Made by a program: the position numbers and the translations under genes
Notes under the pieces: model-generated
The model's database searches: none
Seen by the model: only the letters and a program-made list of their open reading frames with translations
Told to the model about the DNA's origin: nothing
Source: Cyanoderma ruficeps
Taxonomy: Eukaryota > Chordata > Aves > Passeriformes > Timaliidae
DNA length: 64,000 nt
Direction of reading: 5' to 3'
NCBI GenBank assembly: GCA_008694505.1
Contig: VZDJ01000033.1
Span: 4,055,745 to 4,119,744, forward strand
Shown here: piece by piece, positions 36,187 to 47,700 of the stretch
How positions within the stretch are numbered: position 1 is the first letter of the stretch
Layout: the number at the start of each line of letters is the position of its first letter

Positions 36187-39100
36187 TCAGTAGGCGAAGC
36201 CCTCCGCGTAGGGAAGGCTGCCGCAGGGATCCCTCTCCAGGAGGAACGCCGGGCTGTCCTCAAAGTGTGTCAGCGGCACCGTCTCCTCCTCCGGCACCGG
36301 GCAGTCCGGCTCCGTCTTCAGGAAAGGGCGCTGGTTGTCGGGATAGGCCATGGAGAACAGGGCGTCGGGGTCACAGACGAATTTATAGACGTACCGCTCG
36401 CCGGCCACCTGCGGGGAGGACACGGGCGTCAGAGGTGCCCTGAACATCACCCCTGCCCTGGGGAAGCACGGCACACCTCACATCCCTGCCCTGGGACGGT
36501 CACACCCTGCTGTGGGGTCACTCACCTTCTGCATGATGCCCTTCTCGTAGTAGTAGCGCAGGGAGCGGCTGAGCTTGTCGTAGTTCATGGCTGGTCGGTT
36601 CTTCTGGATGCCCCAGCGCCGTGCTACCTACGGGGAGAGAGGTGGCAGCCATCAGGGCTCCAGCCAGGGCTTCAACGGGGATCCTCAAAGGAAATCACAA
36701 CTGAGATGCAGGCTGGAGGCTCGTTTGAGGGGGCTGGGGCAGCCGGAGCGAAGGTGTCACCGCGGTCTGGGAGCGGTTCCCCGCCTGCCGTGATAAATGC
36801 AACCACACAGCCACCGCCAGACCAGGGGCCAAATCAAAAGTCACTTCATTAGGGAGAGCCTGCCAAAAAAGCTGCTTCAAAACACCACAATTTCCATGCA
36901 CGGCCCAAGAGATATTATGGGTAACTACCCACAATGCGCAGCTTGGTGCTGACCACAGCTGCTCCCAATTACTCCCCAAACAGCTCCTTCCTCTGTGTCA
37001 CCCTCCCGTGGAGCCGCGTGGTTCCGGCACGGCAGCGCGCCAGCACGGAGCTGCTGCTGGAAAACCAGGATGGGAGCAGCTTGGGAAGGAGGGAGCCATG
37101 GCAGAGCAGCAGAACTCAGCAAGGGACAGCACAGAGGCAACACCACCACGGCTGGCGACCACTGCCAGCTTCAGGAGCCAGCACATGCCACACCAAGAGG
37201 CAGTGGGAGATCCTAAAGGCAAATTTCTACAGGTAACTGGAGAGTAGAGATAAATGTCTTGCCTCAAGCACGAGGGGAGAGGATGTGTTGTATGGGAAGG
37301 ATTCAGCCCAATCCTGCATCCCCACAGGCACCCCCCAGCTCCAGGGCAGGGCCTCTCATACCTCCTCAGGCTCGATCAGCTTGAACTCCATGCCCCGGCC
37401 GGTCCAGGCAATGAAGTGGGCATTGGCAGGGTCATCCAGGAGGGTGACCAGGAACTGCCAGAGCTGCAGGGACCCACGCCGCTGGTAGGGAGGGCCCTCA
37501 CGGTACAGGGTGGGCTCCTGCTTCACTTTACCTGCTCACACAAAGACACCTGGGTAAACATCCTTGCTCTGCCCCTCTCCCAGGCTGTGTCACCGGCAGC
37601 AGACACGTACAGCAACACAGGTCATCCCTGTGCCGAGACACCTGAGCAGGATCAGGCTATGGGGTGGGAGAGGGGAGAGGTGCTGGGGATGGTGCTGCAG
37701 GCAGGTAGGTGTCAGGGACAGAGATGGAGCACAGCAGTGATGCCAAGTTGCTACGTGGGATGATGCTCAGCAGCTCTCAAGAGCACTGTGCCAGCACTGC
37801 TTGGATTTATAAGCAGATCCCAGCATGCCCACATCTTCCTCCACGAGCCCCAGTTCCCCTGCAGGCCTCCTCTGGGGCCAGATTCTTACCCTCCAGCCTC
37901 TCGGGTACCACGCATGTGTCATCAAAATACAATCGTGTGTCCTTTTCATATGAAAATCCTGTGGGGAAGAGACCCTTCGTGAGCATAGGGCCCCTCCACC
38001 ACCCTGGCTAGACCCCAAAAAAACCCTGGCTTGGCTGAATCCAGCACAGGACCCCATCCACAGCTCTGGGAGCAGATCAATTCCTAGTTATTTCAGTGGC
38101 TGAGCCCCCCTCACTGCCCCAAACCCTGTTAGCAGCTCTGTCAGGCGCATTATCCCAGATTACACGGTGCTGCCATGCCCTCACAGCACGCCCACAGGGG
38201 CTGCTGGCTGCCTTTGGGGCTGATGCCAGGGCTGCATGCAGCTCTCATGGGCCCCACAGTGCTCTCATGGGTGTTTTCGGGGTGCCCAGGGAGTGGTGCC
38301 CGCCACAAGTGAGGGGTGGGATGGGGCCAGGACAAGGGGAGAGCGGGGGAGTCACTCACCGTCATGGCTGTTGGGGAAGACATTCCCCTGTAGGTACGAG
38401 GACTGGCAGTTAGGCACTTCTGAGGGGGAAAGGAAATTACATTGAGGTCATAAACCCTGTGGGTGCCACCATGGATTTGGCAGCATGTTCTTTACCCTGA
38501 GCACACCCTGCGGTGAAGTCTGGGAACCTTCCTCCCTTCCCCACGCTCCCTGCTCCACAACATCCACCCTCAACATCGGGGAAAAAAAAACCCTGTATGA
38601 TTTGGGGTGGCACTGGAATTTAGACTGTTTAGACTGGAGTATGGGGTAAGCCAGCTTGAGTTTTCACAGGGCCCACATGAAGGGAGGCACTGCTGCGCCT
38701 CCTCTGCCATCTGCTTGGCTGTGCCACCCTCCATGCCGAGGTTGGGGTATTTTTAGGTCCTAAGGCGATTAGAGGATTTTTCCGTGATGCCGGTAGGGTC
38801 CAGCAGCCAGCAATCACAGCTGGCCCTAGGCCAGAGCCAAGGGGGGACCCACGAGGGGCTGTGGTGCACCCCAACCTGTGGCTACAGCACTGACCACACC
38901 ACTGGCATCAGGTGAACACCTGTCCTATCCCCTGGCTTTGGAAAAGGAGGGAAGAAAAAGGCAAAGCAGCATCCCAGCACCACGGGAGCTTCAGGGTGAC
39001 ACAGTACCCACTGCCCGAGGCTCAACCCCTGCCCTGCTCTGCTGATGGCAGAGATGCTCTGCTCCTTGGAGCATCACTGGTGTAACCCCACCCAGACCCC

Positions 39101-42100
39101 GGCTGTCCCCTGACTCACACCCACCTGAGTCAATGCAGTAGTCCCGGGGCTCCTGCTTGATGCCCATGGGGGGCTGGAAGCTGTGGCCGGGGGGACCGGG
39201 CAGGCCAGGGCCGCCGTGCTCGTAGAGAGGGTCGTGGTACTCCTGCTTGAATCCCTGAGGGGGGCGGGGGGCAGCAGGGCCCAGGGGCTCTGACAGCTGC
39301 CGGTGGTAGAGGGGGCGGCTGTCCCCCGGGACCCCGGCCTGCGGCGGGAAGGGGTGGCAGGGCTCAGACAGCTGCCTCTGAAACCTGGGGGAGAAGGACG
39401 TGGCGTTACCGACGAGTGGGGGTCAGTCCTGCTGCCGGCTCCCGCCCCAAACCAGAACTGCCTGACAGCCTTCAGCCTGGGGTGCACCCACAGCAGGCCG
39501 GGAGGGTTCCTCAGAGGCACAGCCACCACAGGGGCTCATCCCATGGGGAGCCAGTGCGGGGCTGAGAAGCCCTGTGCCCCTCTAAGCGCTGAGCACCCCA
39601 AGATGGAACAGCAGGATAACACATGGACCACCACAGTAAAGCATTCTGGCCTTCAGGTATCTGTAGAGGACTGAGAAAGGAAACAAAAAAACACTCCCTA
39701 ACACATATCTCAGTAAAATCTGTCCCCGGCGTGGGGGGCAGGGGCCAGGGATGCTGTGCATGGGTGGGCGCTTACGCAAAGCCAAATCCACTCCGCCGCT
39801 CCAGCCGGCTGCTAATCCGCCTGCGCAGCTGGGATTAAACCTTGAACCCGACAGCAGGGAGCACTATTTTCGGCTCCGTGGTGCTGCCACCACTGCTCCG
39901 AGAGCACAGCTTCTGCTGGTGGCCGTGGATGAGGGACCATCTCGAGGGGGTGCTGCCACATCCCCTCGTCCTCCGGCACCTTGAAAGGTGATCTTGGATC
40001 TCCGTGCCGGCTCCTCTCAGCCGGCCTTGCACCATTTGGCTTTGTAACCCGAGCTCTCCCAGCTGCCGGGCTGGGATTACTCCATTTCCGAGCCATGTCC
40101 CTCTGCCCTTCCTGAATGAAACCCAAGCCCCGTGCTGGCACAGTGCTTCCCAAGGGGTCGCAGCCAGCCCCCTGCACAGCCTGAAGGTCACACGGAGCCC
40201 CGCTTTGCTGGGGAGGGATGCTTGCCTGCTGTGGGCACATTCCAAGGGCTTCCTTGGAATGCCACATCCTTTGCCAGGCTGCCACATCTTGTCCCGTGTC
40301 CACAAGGGGTGACACGGTGGCTGTCACAGCAATGGACATTCAGAGGCCACAAGCAGAGCACCTACTGAGAGCACCCATAGGAGCAAACTCGGGGCGAGGG
40401 AAGGGACTGGCAGAGCCTCCAGGGATATGGGAATGATGGGGAATGAAGCCATAGCTTGGAGAGGAAGGAGGGAACAGGGGTCTCCCCCCACAGCCACATG
40501 GTGATGCCATGGGGGAGCTCTGGACCACTCCCAGCCTGGGGTGCACATGGGCAGGACAGAGATGGTCACAGCTCCACAGACCAGCGGGGCTTGCCTTGGG
40601 GGGCAGAGCTACAGTGGGTGGGAAGGAGGAGAGCAGAGCCCTGACTCAAGACCATCACCTGTTGGAACAGGGGCAGCCTGTTGGATGCAGGAGTCAGCCT
40701 CTGCCTCCCTTGCCTTTCCCAAGAGGGAGGCAAAGGCTCTGCCCAATGTTCAGGGACTGGAAGGAGCAGTTCCCAGTTAGCAGGAGAAAGAGCCACAAGA
40801 TCCCAGTAGGAAGCGGCAAGTTTTGCCACATGGGACCACAGGCAACAACATTTGACTCACCAACTGCAACCGCAGCATGGCGACGAAGGCAGGAGCGTTT
40901 CTCCTTCTCCCCCACCCTTTGGGACCACCCATCCACCTGACAAGTGCCCATAAAGCCCCGGAGGACTCCTGTGTACCCTGGGCAGGCCAGGAGACCGCCT
41001 TACCTGTGCTCTGCTGGGTATTGGTTCTCAGACATCATCTTTGGCATGTGCATGGGCGGGCGCGGCACGGCAAAGGGCGGCTGCTGCTGCTGCTGCTGCT
41101 GCCGCGGCTCCTGCAGGGCGTGCGGGGCCGGGGCCGCGCCGTGGGCAGCCCCATGGGCAGCCCCTGCTGGCACGGCCGGGGCCGGCGGGGGCAAGGCCGC
41201 CCCGGGGTGTGCGGGGGACACCGGCGTGGCGGGCGGCGTTAATGGCTTGAACCCGGCGGGGGGTTTCCTGTCATAGGCACTGCCGAGGGACAGAGGCTGA
41301 TGGCGACACCGACAGGGGACAGCACGGCGCGGTGCAGAGCCCCCGAGGGCTCCGCAGGCAGCCGCGTCCCCGCGCTACCTACCAGCAGTTGTAGAGGCAC
41401 TTGTCCCCATAGCCGGCACAGAGAGCCTGCTCGTGGCTGCAGGACGACAGCTCCGAGGACGGGCTGGGCAGCTCCCGCTTGATCTTGGCCGGAGGTGGGG
41501 CGTGCAGGACCACTGCAAGGACAGCCAGGAGGATACAGGCTCACCCACGGGGGACAGGGCGGTGGGGACATCACCCCTGCAAGCATCAGCTCTTTGATTG
41601 GGAATAAGGTGCCGAATGACGCCCTGGGAGCACTCAGCAGCTGAACCAGGGTGACACGGTGCCCTGACAGACCCCAACACTGGTGGAGAAGGGAGGGCAG
41701 AGTTGGGACAGTCACAGCAGCCCAGGACATTGTTCTCAGAAGGGGAATCACTCCCAGTTGGGCTGTGAGGGGGGCACGGGCGGCTCCACAACAGCCTTAG
41801 ATGAGACACGTGCTGTCCACCAGCCCCTCGGCAACTGGAGCAGAGCCCAGGCACTACAGACAGTGGCTGCCTCCCGAGACAAGGTGCAAGGGGTGAGGGG
41901 GCTTGACTGGAACTCCAAGACCTCATAAACAGCAACCCACTCGCCCTCACAGGGCACTTGCAGAGATTTTAAATGGGATCCACCTTCCTGCAGCTGAGGT
42001 GGTCCAATGGGATCTAGTCCCAGGGTCCTACAATTGTACGGGCTCAAGTGACAAGCGTCCCATTAAACCCAAATCCTCCCCACCCACTCCCAAGCTCACT

Positions 42101-45100
42101 CGCTATATATAATTATAAACTGAGTAATATATGCTTAAGCTAATTAATTTCTAAAAGCAGGCGCCCTAGGAAAGGGAAAGCGCCTCAGAGATCTGTACCT
42201 AAATAGTGCCTCAGAGGAGAGCCAAGACTAATCGGAAGTGGAGTATTAGCTTCATGCGAAGCCTAAACACAGCCCAGCTACACCGGAGAGGAGCAAATAG
42301 CTCCAGGACAACTGTTCACAGCTTGCCAGGTAATTAGCTGCTCCCCTAATTTGTCAAAACCTTTAAAGAGCTGCTGACTCCCCTTTCTACCCATCCCCCC
42401 CTGGAAAGGCCTCAGTACAGCTGGTACCAAGGGCATAAACCCCCCCCCTCCCCGAGAAGGATTTGAAACACAAAGCCCAGCGCTGAGCCAGCACAGCCCC
42501 CCACACGCCTTCCACCCGCTCCCAAGCCGGATTTATCCCACTCCTCCTTCCCCCCTCCCCAGCGAGGTTTTGCCACTCTCAGCACTTCCAGCCCTAAAAG
42601 GGGGCCAAGCATGGCAGTGGCAAAGCACAGGCACCCCACGAGCCATGGGAAAGCAAAGGGGAACTGGCTTTGGAAGGGCTCCAGCTGTCTATCGCGGGCA
42701 CGGCTCTCCCGAACAGGCTCCGTGTTGTTGGAGCGAGTTGTTTTTCCGCCAGTCGTACAATGGGGTCTGGTTATTCATTGAAGAAAAAAAAAAAAAAAGC
42801 CTCCAGTCCCTGCGCAGGCACCACCCTCCATTCACAAACACTTCGTAGTGCTCCATTCATGTGGCTGAGGGAGGGAAAAAAAAAAAGAAAGGAAAAATTT
42901 CCCCAGAGCTTAGCACTGCCATTCAAAAAAAAAGGGAAATGAGCCTTAAGATCCTAACAGAGACCAGCTGTCCAAGCCCGGACTGTGTGCAACGTTTGCA
43001 TTCCTTACACAAACACTGCGGGGCCGGCCAGCGCCGCTCAGCACGACGTGCTCCTCAGCCAAGCTCACGGCCAGCGAGGCTGGAGGAGTCCAGGGGCACC
43101 GAGGCCAGTGGGGCAGCTTTTTGGGGGGGAAGGAGCTGGGTTTGGGTCCCAGCAGCGAGCAGCCAGGTGGGAGGAGCTGCCCTGCCCCAGGACCTCAAAG
43201 GAACGCCGGGTGCACAAGCACTTTTACCCTTTCCGGTCCTGCCCTCGGCACTATAATTAAAAGCTAAAAAAATATAGAAAAATACTCAGAGGGAGCAGCT
43301 CAACTATAGATGGGGCTGGAGAAGATGCATCAGCTGCAAGGCTGAGCCACAGCAGCAGCGAGGACACCCATGGGTGCCTGGCAGCCCCCCGAGATGGAAG
43401 GGCCCTGGGGTGGCCGGGAGAGGGACCAGCCACATGTTTGCCACTGCTGTGCCCAGCCAGGAGGGGAGGCCCAGGCAAACCCTCCCAGTGCCATACAAGC
43501 AGTCAAACTGGAAATGGCCCTAATGCCAACCATCAGGCATCTCCCGTGGAAAAGGGTGACACCACAAAGCCACTCGAGGCCTTGAATTCCCAGTGAATCC
43601 CGTGGTGGAGGACAGGGCAGGTTGTTCCCACCCATCAGCATGATAGGACCTCCATGAGACTAAGCTTGGAGAGCCAAGGGGAAGGCAACCAAACCACCAG
43701 TTCCAGCCCGGGGACACTGGCACCCACTCAAGCTGTCACCTGGGAGCCGAGCTCTGCGCCCGCCCCTCCATCCCCGGCACTACAGGACGCACCCAAGGTC
43801 ACTCCAGGAGAGGAGCCAGAAATAGAAGCCAGGATCCTGCTTTCCTTTGTTTAAACAACTCTTCCTCACAAACAAACCTCCCTCTTTCATTCTGGTGTGT
43901 AAGAAACTCCGTGCCCTGCCTGTGGCTGTTGCCACGTGCTGCCTGAGCAGGGAGGCCACGGGTACCACGGGAAAAAAAAAATCACTTCTTGTGATGCTCG
44001 ATCTCCTCAGCATGATCCCAGGTACTTCCCAGGTACTTAAACAATCAATGGAGGCATAACACTGTATGTACACCCTCCGCCACAGGGCTCACACCCATGC
44101 CCAGCCAGGGGTGCAGCAGGAGAAGCAGCATGGTGAGCTCTGTAGAGTCACCACAGCCTCCTTGCTCTCCAGGAAGGATCCAGCACTTCCCTGGGCATCT
44201 TATAAGCACTAAATCTGACCTCTTGCACTCAGTCCAGGGCACTAAGAACAATGCATCTCTCACTTGGGGTAGCCTTGCTTGCCTTACAGTGGGATTTCCT
44301 CCCCAGCACAGCGATCCACTGCCCTCCAGATTATTTTGCTACCAAACCCCGACTTTAAAACCCTGCCTGCAAGGGATTTTGGCTATGGAATTGGGAACAG
44401 GGAGTGGGCAGTGGCAGAGATGCAGGCAGCTATGAGGGGGTTTTATTAAGATGCTGCAGTTCTGAGCATCTCCAAGACTCCATGTGGCACATGTGACCAT
44501 GTTCCCCATTGCAGTGGGGTCCAAACTGAGCCTGGTTTGTCCCTTTCTGCTGCTGTGCCAAGGAAGCTTGGCCCTGGGAATGCAGGATGGGGCACAAGAT
44601 TGAGGTTTGCTCAGGACAAGAGAGCAGCAGTTTCCTCAGGGAAAAGGCGTGGAGCCACACAACTGCAGAAACAGAGTCCAACAAACATCCGTAGGAGCTA
44701 AAGAGAGAATTTACCTTTCCCCAGAAGCCAACGGATGCTGAACCCCAGTGTGACTGCCAACCCAGGAAGGCAGCATGTCCCTACTAGTGAAAGCTGGGTG
44801 CAGACCACAGCTGCACCAGAGCCACCCTTCTCTCCCTTTCTACGTGGCACACGGCTCAAAACTGGAGTTTCTCTGCTCTGTAAACTCTCTCTAGTGCAGG
44901 GATGCAAGAGCTGGGCATCCCATTCCCCTCTGCCTCAGTCTGAGTCCCCCCACAGCCAGCACTGCAGTAGCAAATGAAACCTTTGCTTTCTCTCCCCAGA
45001 AAAGTTAAGGAAGGCTATTGCTGGAGGCAGTCATGCAGGCAGATCTTTCAAGTGACAAAACACCCGGTGTTTCAACACCGGGTCCATGGGCCGAGCAGAT

Positions 45101-46971
45101 CAGAACGTTTTAAGAGTCCTGACCAAATAAACGCCTTTTTCTTCCTCTCCTCTTTTTTCCCGCATCACCCAGAAAAGTTTGTCTCTCCTCTCTGAGCTCT
45201 TCAGGTTACAAGGAAAAAGAGACTGCCAAAAGGCACTGGAAACAGCTTCGGCTTCAAGAGCCACCCTCCCACGCACACTGCAGTTTCTACTGCTCCGAGC
45301 AAGAGCTGCTGGGCTGTGCTGGGGATGTCAACAGACCGTTGTGTTTCTGACTCCAGGCTCGCCTTTTATCTCAGGGGAGACAGGGGAAAAAAAACACATC
45401 TGAAACTTGGGCTGTCTGGACCGGCTCAATGGCAAGTTTCCCACTCCGAAGTGAGCACGGAGCAATAATTAACAGGCGTTTGCTGTCGGAGGAGATACCC
45501 CGCTGCATGCTGTGACAAAGCCGGAACGAAAAAATCCGTTCGACTGCAGGCTAAACTTGATTCCCTTCCGAGTTCCGTGGCTGCCTGGCTCAGCAGCAAA
45601 GCCCAGTCACCGACACCAAACTACTTGTGTTTGCCAGGTAACAACTCCAAACATCCTGATTCCGCCCCCGTCCTCCTCCGAGCCGACCCTTCGACGCCCG
45701 GAGCTGCGCAAGCCCCGCGCGCCGTCCCCCGGCCCCTGCCCTCGCCACCAACCCTCTGGCAACACAGCACGGCTCAGAACCAGCTCCTGCTCTTATGCAA
45801 TTCACGAGGGACTGCATTTTCACTGGCCTCCTTTTAAAGACGCTCGCTTTGCTAGTGATTAATGCTGCTTAAAGCGGCTCAAGTTTCACCGCTCAGGCTC
45901 GCTCTTGCCAACAGCGCTGGGCCAGGACTGTAAAGAGCTCTAGAAACTGCAGAGATTGTGGCTAACCAAGCAGCCCAAGCACGGGTTATCTCTTCCACTT
46001 GAAAAGGGAAAGGAGTATTTAGAAGTGAATCCATCTCACTACGAGCAAGCATCACGTCTCAGAGGAACCCAGAGAGCAGTTCAGAGACGTTTCCATGCAC
46101 TTGGCCATAATTTTCCCCACTAACAAAAGACAGGACGTTGCGCATTTCATCTCGATGAACCCAAACCGCACGTGCTTTCCCCCAAAAGCCCATGATTTCA
46201 CGTTTCAGCCCCAGGAACAACCGCTTTCCCAAGGAAGCAACTCCAAACCCAGTGCAAACGTTTGCACAGGCACCCAAACATCTACCCCTGGGGAACAAAA
46301 ACCCGGAACAATCACTTACAATTGTCAGACTGGAAATCTGGGACAAATTGTTCGTCATCGGGGACCTGAGCTAAAAAAAACAAACAAAAAAAGTGGGCTT
46401 ATGGTGTTTTCAGTTCTCAAAAAGATGCTCACTGAGAGATTTTACACGGCAAAAGGCGGAGGTGAAGACTTGCCTTCAGCTAGCCAGGCCTCTTGGAGCT
46501 GGCTGAGATCCTGGAAGAGCTCTGGAACAGAGTGAAAGACTTATGTACTCCACAGAAGAATAAATAAAACTGCCATTATTTGCAGGATTATTTCTAAAAC
46601 AACAGATGCAAGGCAAGTGGTCTCACGGGGCTGCGAGGCTGCCCGGGCCAGCCCTGCCTACCTTCCGAGTCATGGGCCAGGTCGGTCTCCAAAAATTTCC
46701 TTTTCCTATCGGACCCCAGCCGGCCTCGGCCCTCCTCTGTGCAGGACTTCTGCAAGGAACAGGGTGACAGCTGCCCACGAGGGTGGCAGCCCCCGAGGCT
46801 GGGGGTGCCCCCAAGGACAAGAGGGGCACTCCCAAGGCTGAGGGGTGGGCGCCCCAAGGATGGGTAAGGGGTGCCCCCAAGCTCGGGGAGGAAGGTGTCC
46901 ACAGGGATCGGGGTGGGCAAACTTACCCCGGGGCCCATGAAGGGAACCTGCTGGTCGTAGAAGCCGTCCAT
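36187..46971 (-). CDS. ETV5: ETV5 (ERM), PEA3-group ETS transcription factor, complete coding sequence
   Basis: Nuclear activator of GGAA-type sites, downstream of FGF/RAS-MAPK and GDNF signalling. Twelve coding exons, 5' to 3' on the minus strand: 46927-46971, 46662-46749, 46474-46521, 46320-46370, 41383-41512, 41004-41279, 39125-39384, 38360-38419, 37890-37958, 37362-37531, 36526-36627, 36187-36408. The joined frame gives 506 residues (human 510). The ATG sits in ideal context (GCACCATGG) and starts [15 protein letters not shown] as in human ETV5. Acidic activation region is at residues about 45-78, with a COP1-type motif DEQFVPDF; Q7 is at 181-187; the ETS domain is at about 364-448, with recognition helix [13 protein letters not shown]. 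The C-terminus ends [10 protein letters not shown], diagnostic of ETV5 against ETV1 and ETV4. All introns are GT-AG except the one after 46474, which uses GCAAGT. It is followed downstream by convergent BOK and preceded by DGKG. Confidence 0.97.
41081..41101 (-). repeat. (CAG)7 coding repeat in ETV5, polyglutamine
   Basis: Seven CTG units on the plus strand read as seven uninterrupted CAG codons in ETV5 (residues 181-187), just before PPFAVPRPP. My recollection of human ETV5 has three glutamines at this point. The repeat is pure, so length variation between individuals is likely. Confidence 0.9.
42060..42400. promoter_or_regulatory. AT-rich intronic block with homeodomain-type motifs
   Basis: Inside the GC-rich ETV5 locus this block contains CTATATATAATTATAAAC, GCTAATTAATTTC, GGTAATTAGCTG and CCTAATTTG. 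TAAT-core density and non-repetitive sequence suggest a possible intronic enhancer. This is inference from composition only. Confidence 0.25.
45062..45083. promoter_or_regulatory. Perfect 22-bp palindromic element in ETV5 intron
   Basis: Arms ACCCGGTGTT (45062-45071) and AACACCGGGT (45074-45083) are exact reverse complements separated by TC. It could be a dimeric protein-binding site or a hairpin in nascent RNA. It is not part of any repeat I recognise. Confidence 0.4.
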
Positions 46972-47063
46972 GGTGCGGGCGAAGCGGGCAGTGCCCCCGG
47001 CCCGCTCAGCATCGACGCCGGCCCGGGAAGGGGGGTCCTGCCCGGGCTCCGGCAGGTGCGCGG
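46972..47063 (-). other. ETV5: ETV5 5' UTR part of the first coding exon
   Basis: A strong polypyrimidine tract ending CCCCCCAG places the acceptor at 47064-47065, so the exon runs from 47063 to 46927. An upstream ATG at 47012 in weak context starts a 71-codon frame that overlaps the main start. Confidence 0.6.
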
Positions 47064-47208
47064 CTGGGGGGTGGAGGGGACGGCGAGGGGGAGGGGTCAG
47101 ACCCTGGCCCCTGCCACCCCCGGGGCTGGCTCGGTGCGGGTGCGCGGCCGCCACGCCTCCCCGGGGAGCCGGCCCGCTCCTGCCGTGGTGGGTCGCAGCC
47201 CCCCGGCT

Positions 47209-47251
47209 CGTGATGTCACTTAATTTCTATAGAAACGGCCGTGACATCACG
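47209..47251. promoter_or_regulatory. Inverted CRE-like repeat flanking a STAT-like palindrome
   Basis: Arms CGTGATGTCAC (47209-47219) and GTGACATCACG (47241-47251) are exact reverse complements; each contains TGATGTCA, one base from the CRE TGACGTCA. Between them lies the 12-bp palindrome TTTCTATAGAAA (47224-47235), which contains TTC-N4-GAA, a STAT-type spacing. The two symmetry centres are half a base apart. It lies about 145 bases upstream of the ETV5 coding exon, within the predicted first intron. Confidence 0.5.
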
Positions 47252-47404
47252 CGCCGTGGGAGCGGGAGGAGGCAGCGGGGCGGGCCGCGCTTCTCTTCTC
47301 TTCCCTTCGCTTCGCCCTCCCTTCCCTCCCCCCGCCCCTCACCGCGCTCGGCGCTGCGGGGCCGCGCCGCAGCCGCGCTCGTTCCCACGCCACCCCGCGC
47401 GCCC

Positions 47405-47514
47405 CATTCATAAACTCCGCCCCCCCCGCCCGCTTCTCCCCCGAGCGCGCACTCGAGCGCCCGCTCGCGCGCGCCCCCCGCCATTCACACCGCGCGGCCC
47501 GCGCCATTCATAAA
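47405..47514. repeat. Two CATTCATAAA modules 100 bp apart in the ETV5 CpG island
   Basis: CATTCATAAACTCCGCCCC begins at 47405 and CATTCATAAACACCGCCCC at 47505; a third CATTCATAAA lies at 47935-47944 at the island edge. They are AT-rich 10-mers embedded in sequence of very high GC, so chance recurrence is unlikely. The copy at 47505 includes ATAAACA, a forkhead-type motif. Confidence 0.5.
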
Positions 47515-47578
47515 CACCGCCCCCGCCCCAGGCCCGGGCCCCGGCCGCGCTGCGCCCCGCCGCCGGGCCCCCACGTAC

Positions 47579-47700
47579 CCGGCCGGGGCGCCGCAGCCTC
47601 AGCAGCGGCGGCGGGGCGGGACGAGCCGGGAGCGGGGCCGGGGATGGAGCGGCGCCTCTCGGAGCCCGGGCACCGCGCTGCCGCTCTGCGCCGGCCCGCA
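47579..47700 (-). other. ETV5: ETV5 non-coding first exon (predicted)
   Basis: On the minus strand a good donor GTACGT occurs at 47578-47573, downstream of a very GC-rich stretch and CCAAT boxes. This fits the non-coding first exon known for ETV5 in mammals. The transcription start is not visible; the right edge is approximate. Confidence 0.4.

Larger units (their letters stand above)
41513..46319 (-). other. Largest ETV5 intron
   Basis: 4.8 kb intron bounded by GTAAGT and TGCAG. It holds an AT-rich block at about 42060-42400 and a 22-bp palindrome at 45062-45083, with no recognised transposon and no additional gene. The stretch from 45.4 to 46.3 kb is unique-looking and moderately GC-balanced. 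Confidence 0.85.

Noticed and set aside
46594..47154. Uninterrupted 186-codon frame through the first ETV5 coding exon
   Set aside because: Only the [15 protein letters not shown] part is coding; a GTAAGT donor at 46926-46921 and the next acceptor at 46750 show that the remainder is intron.
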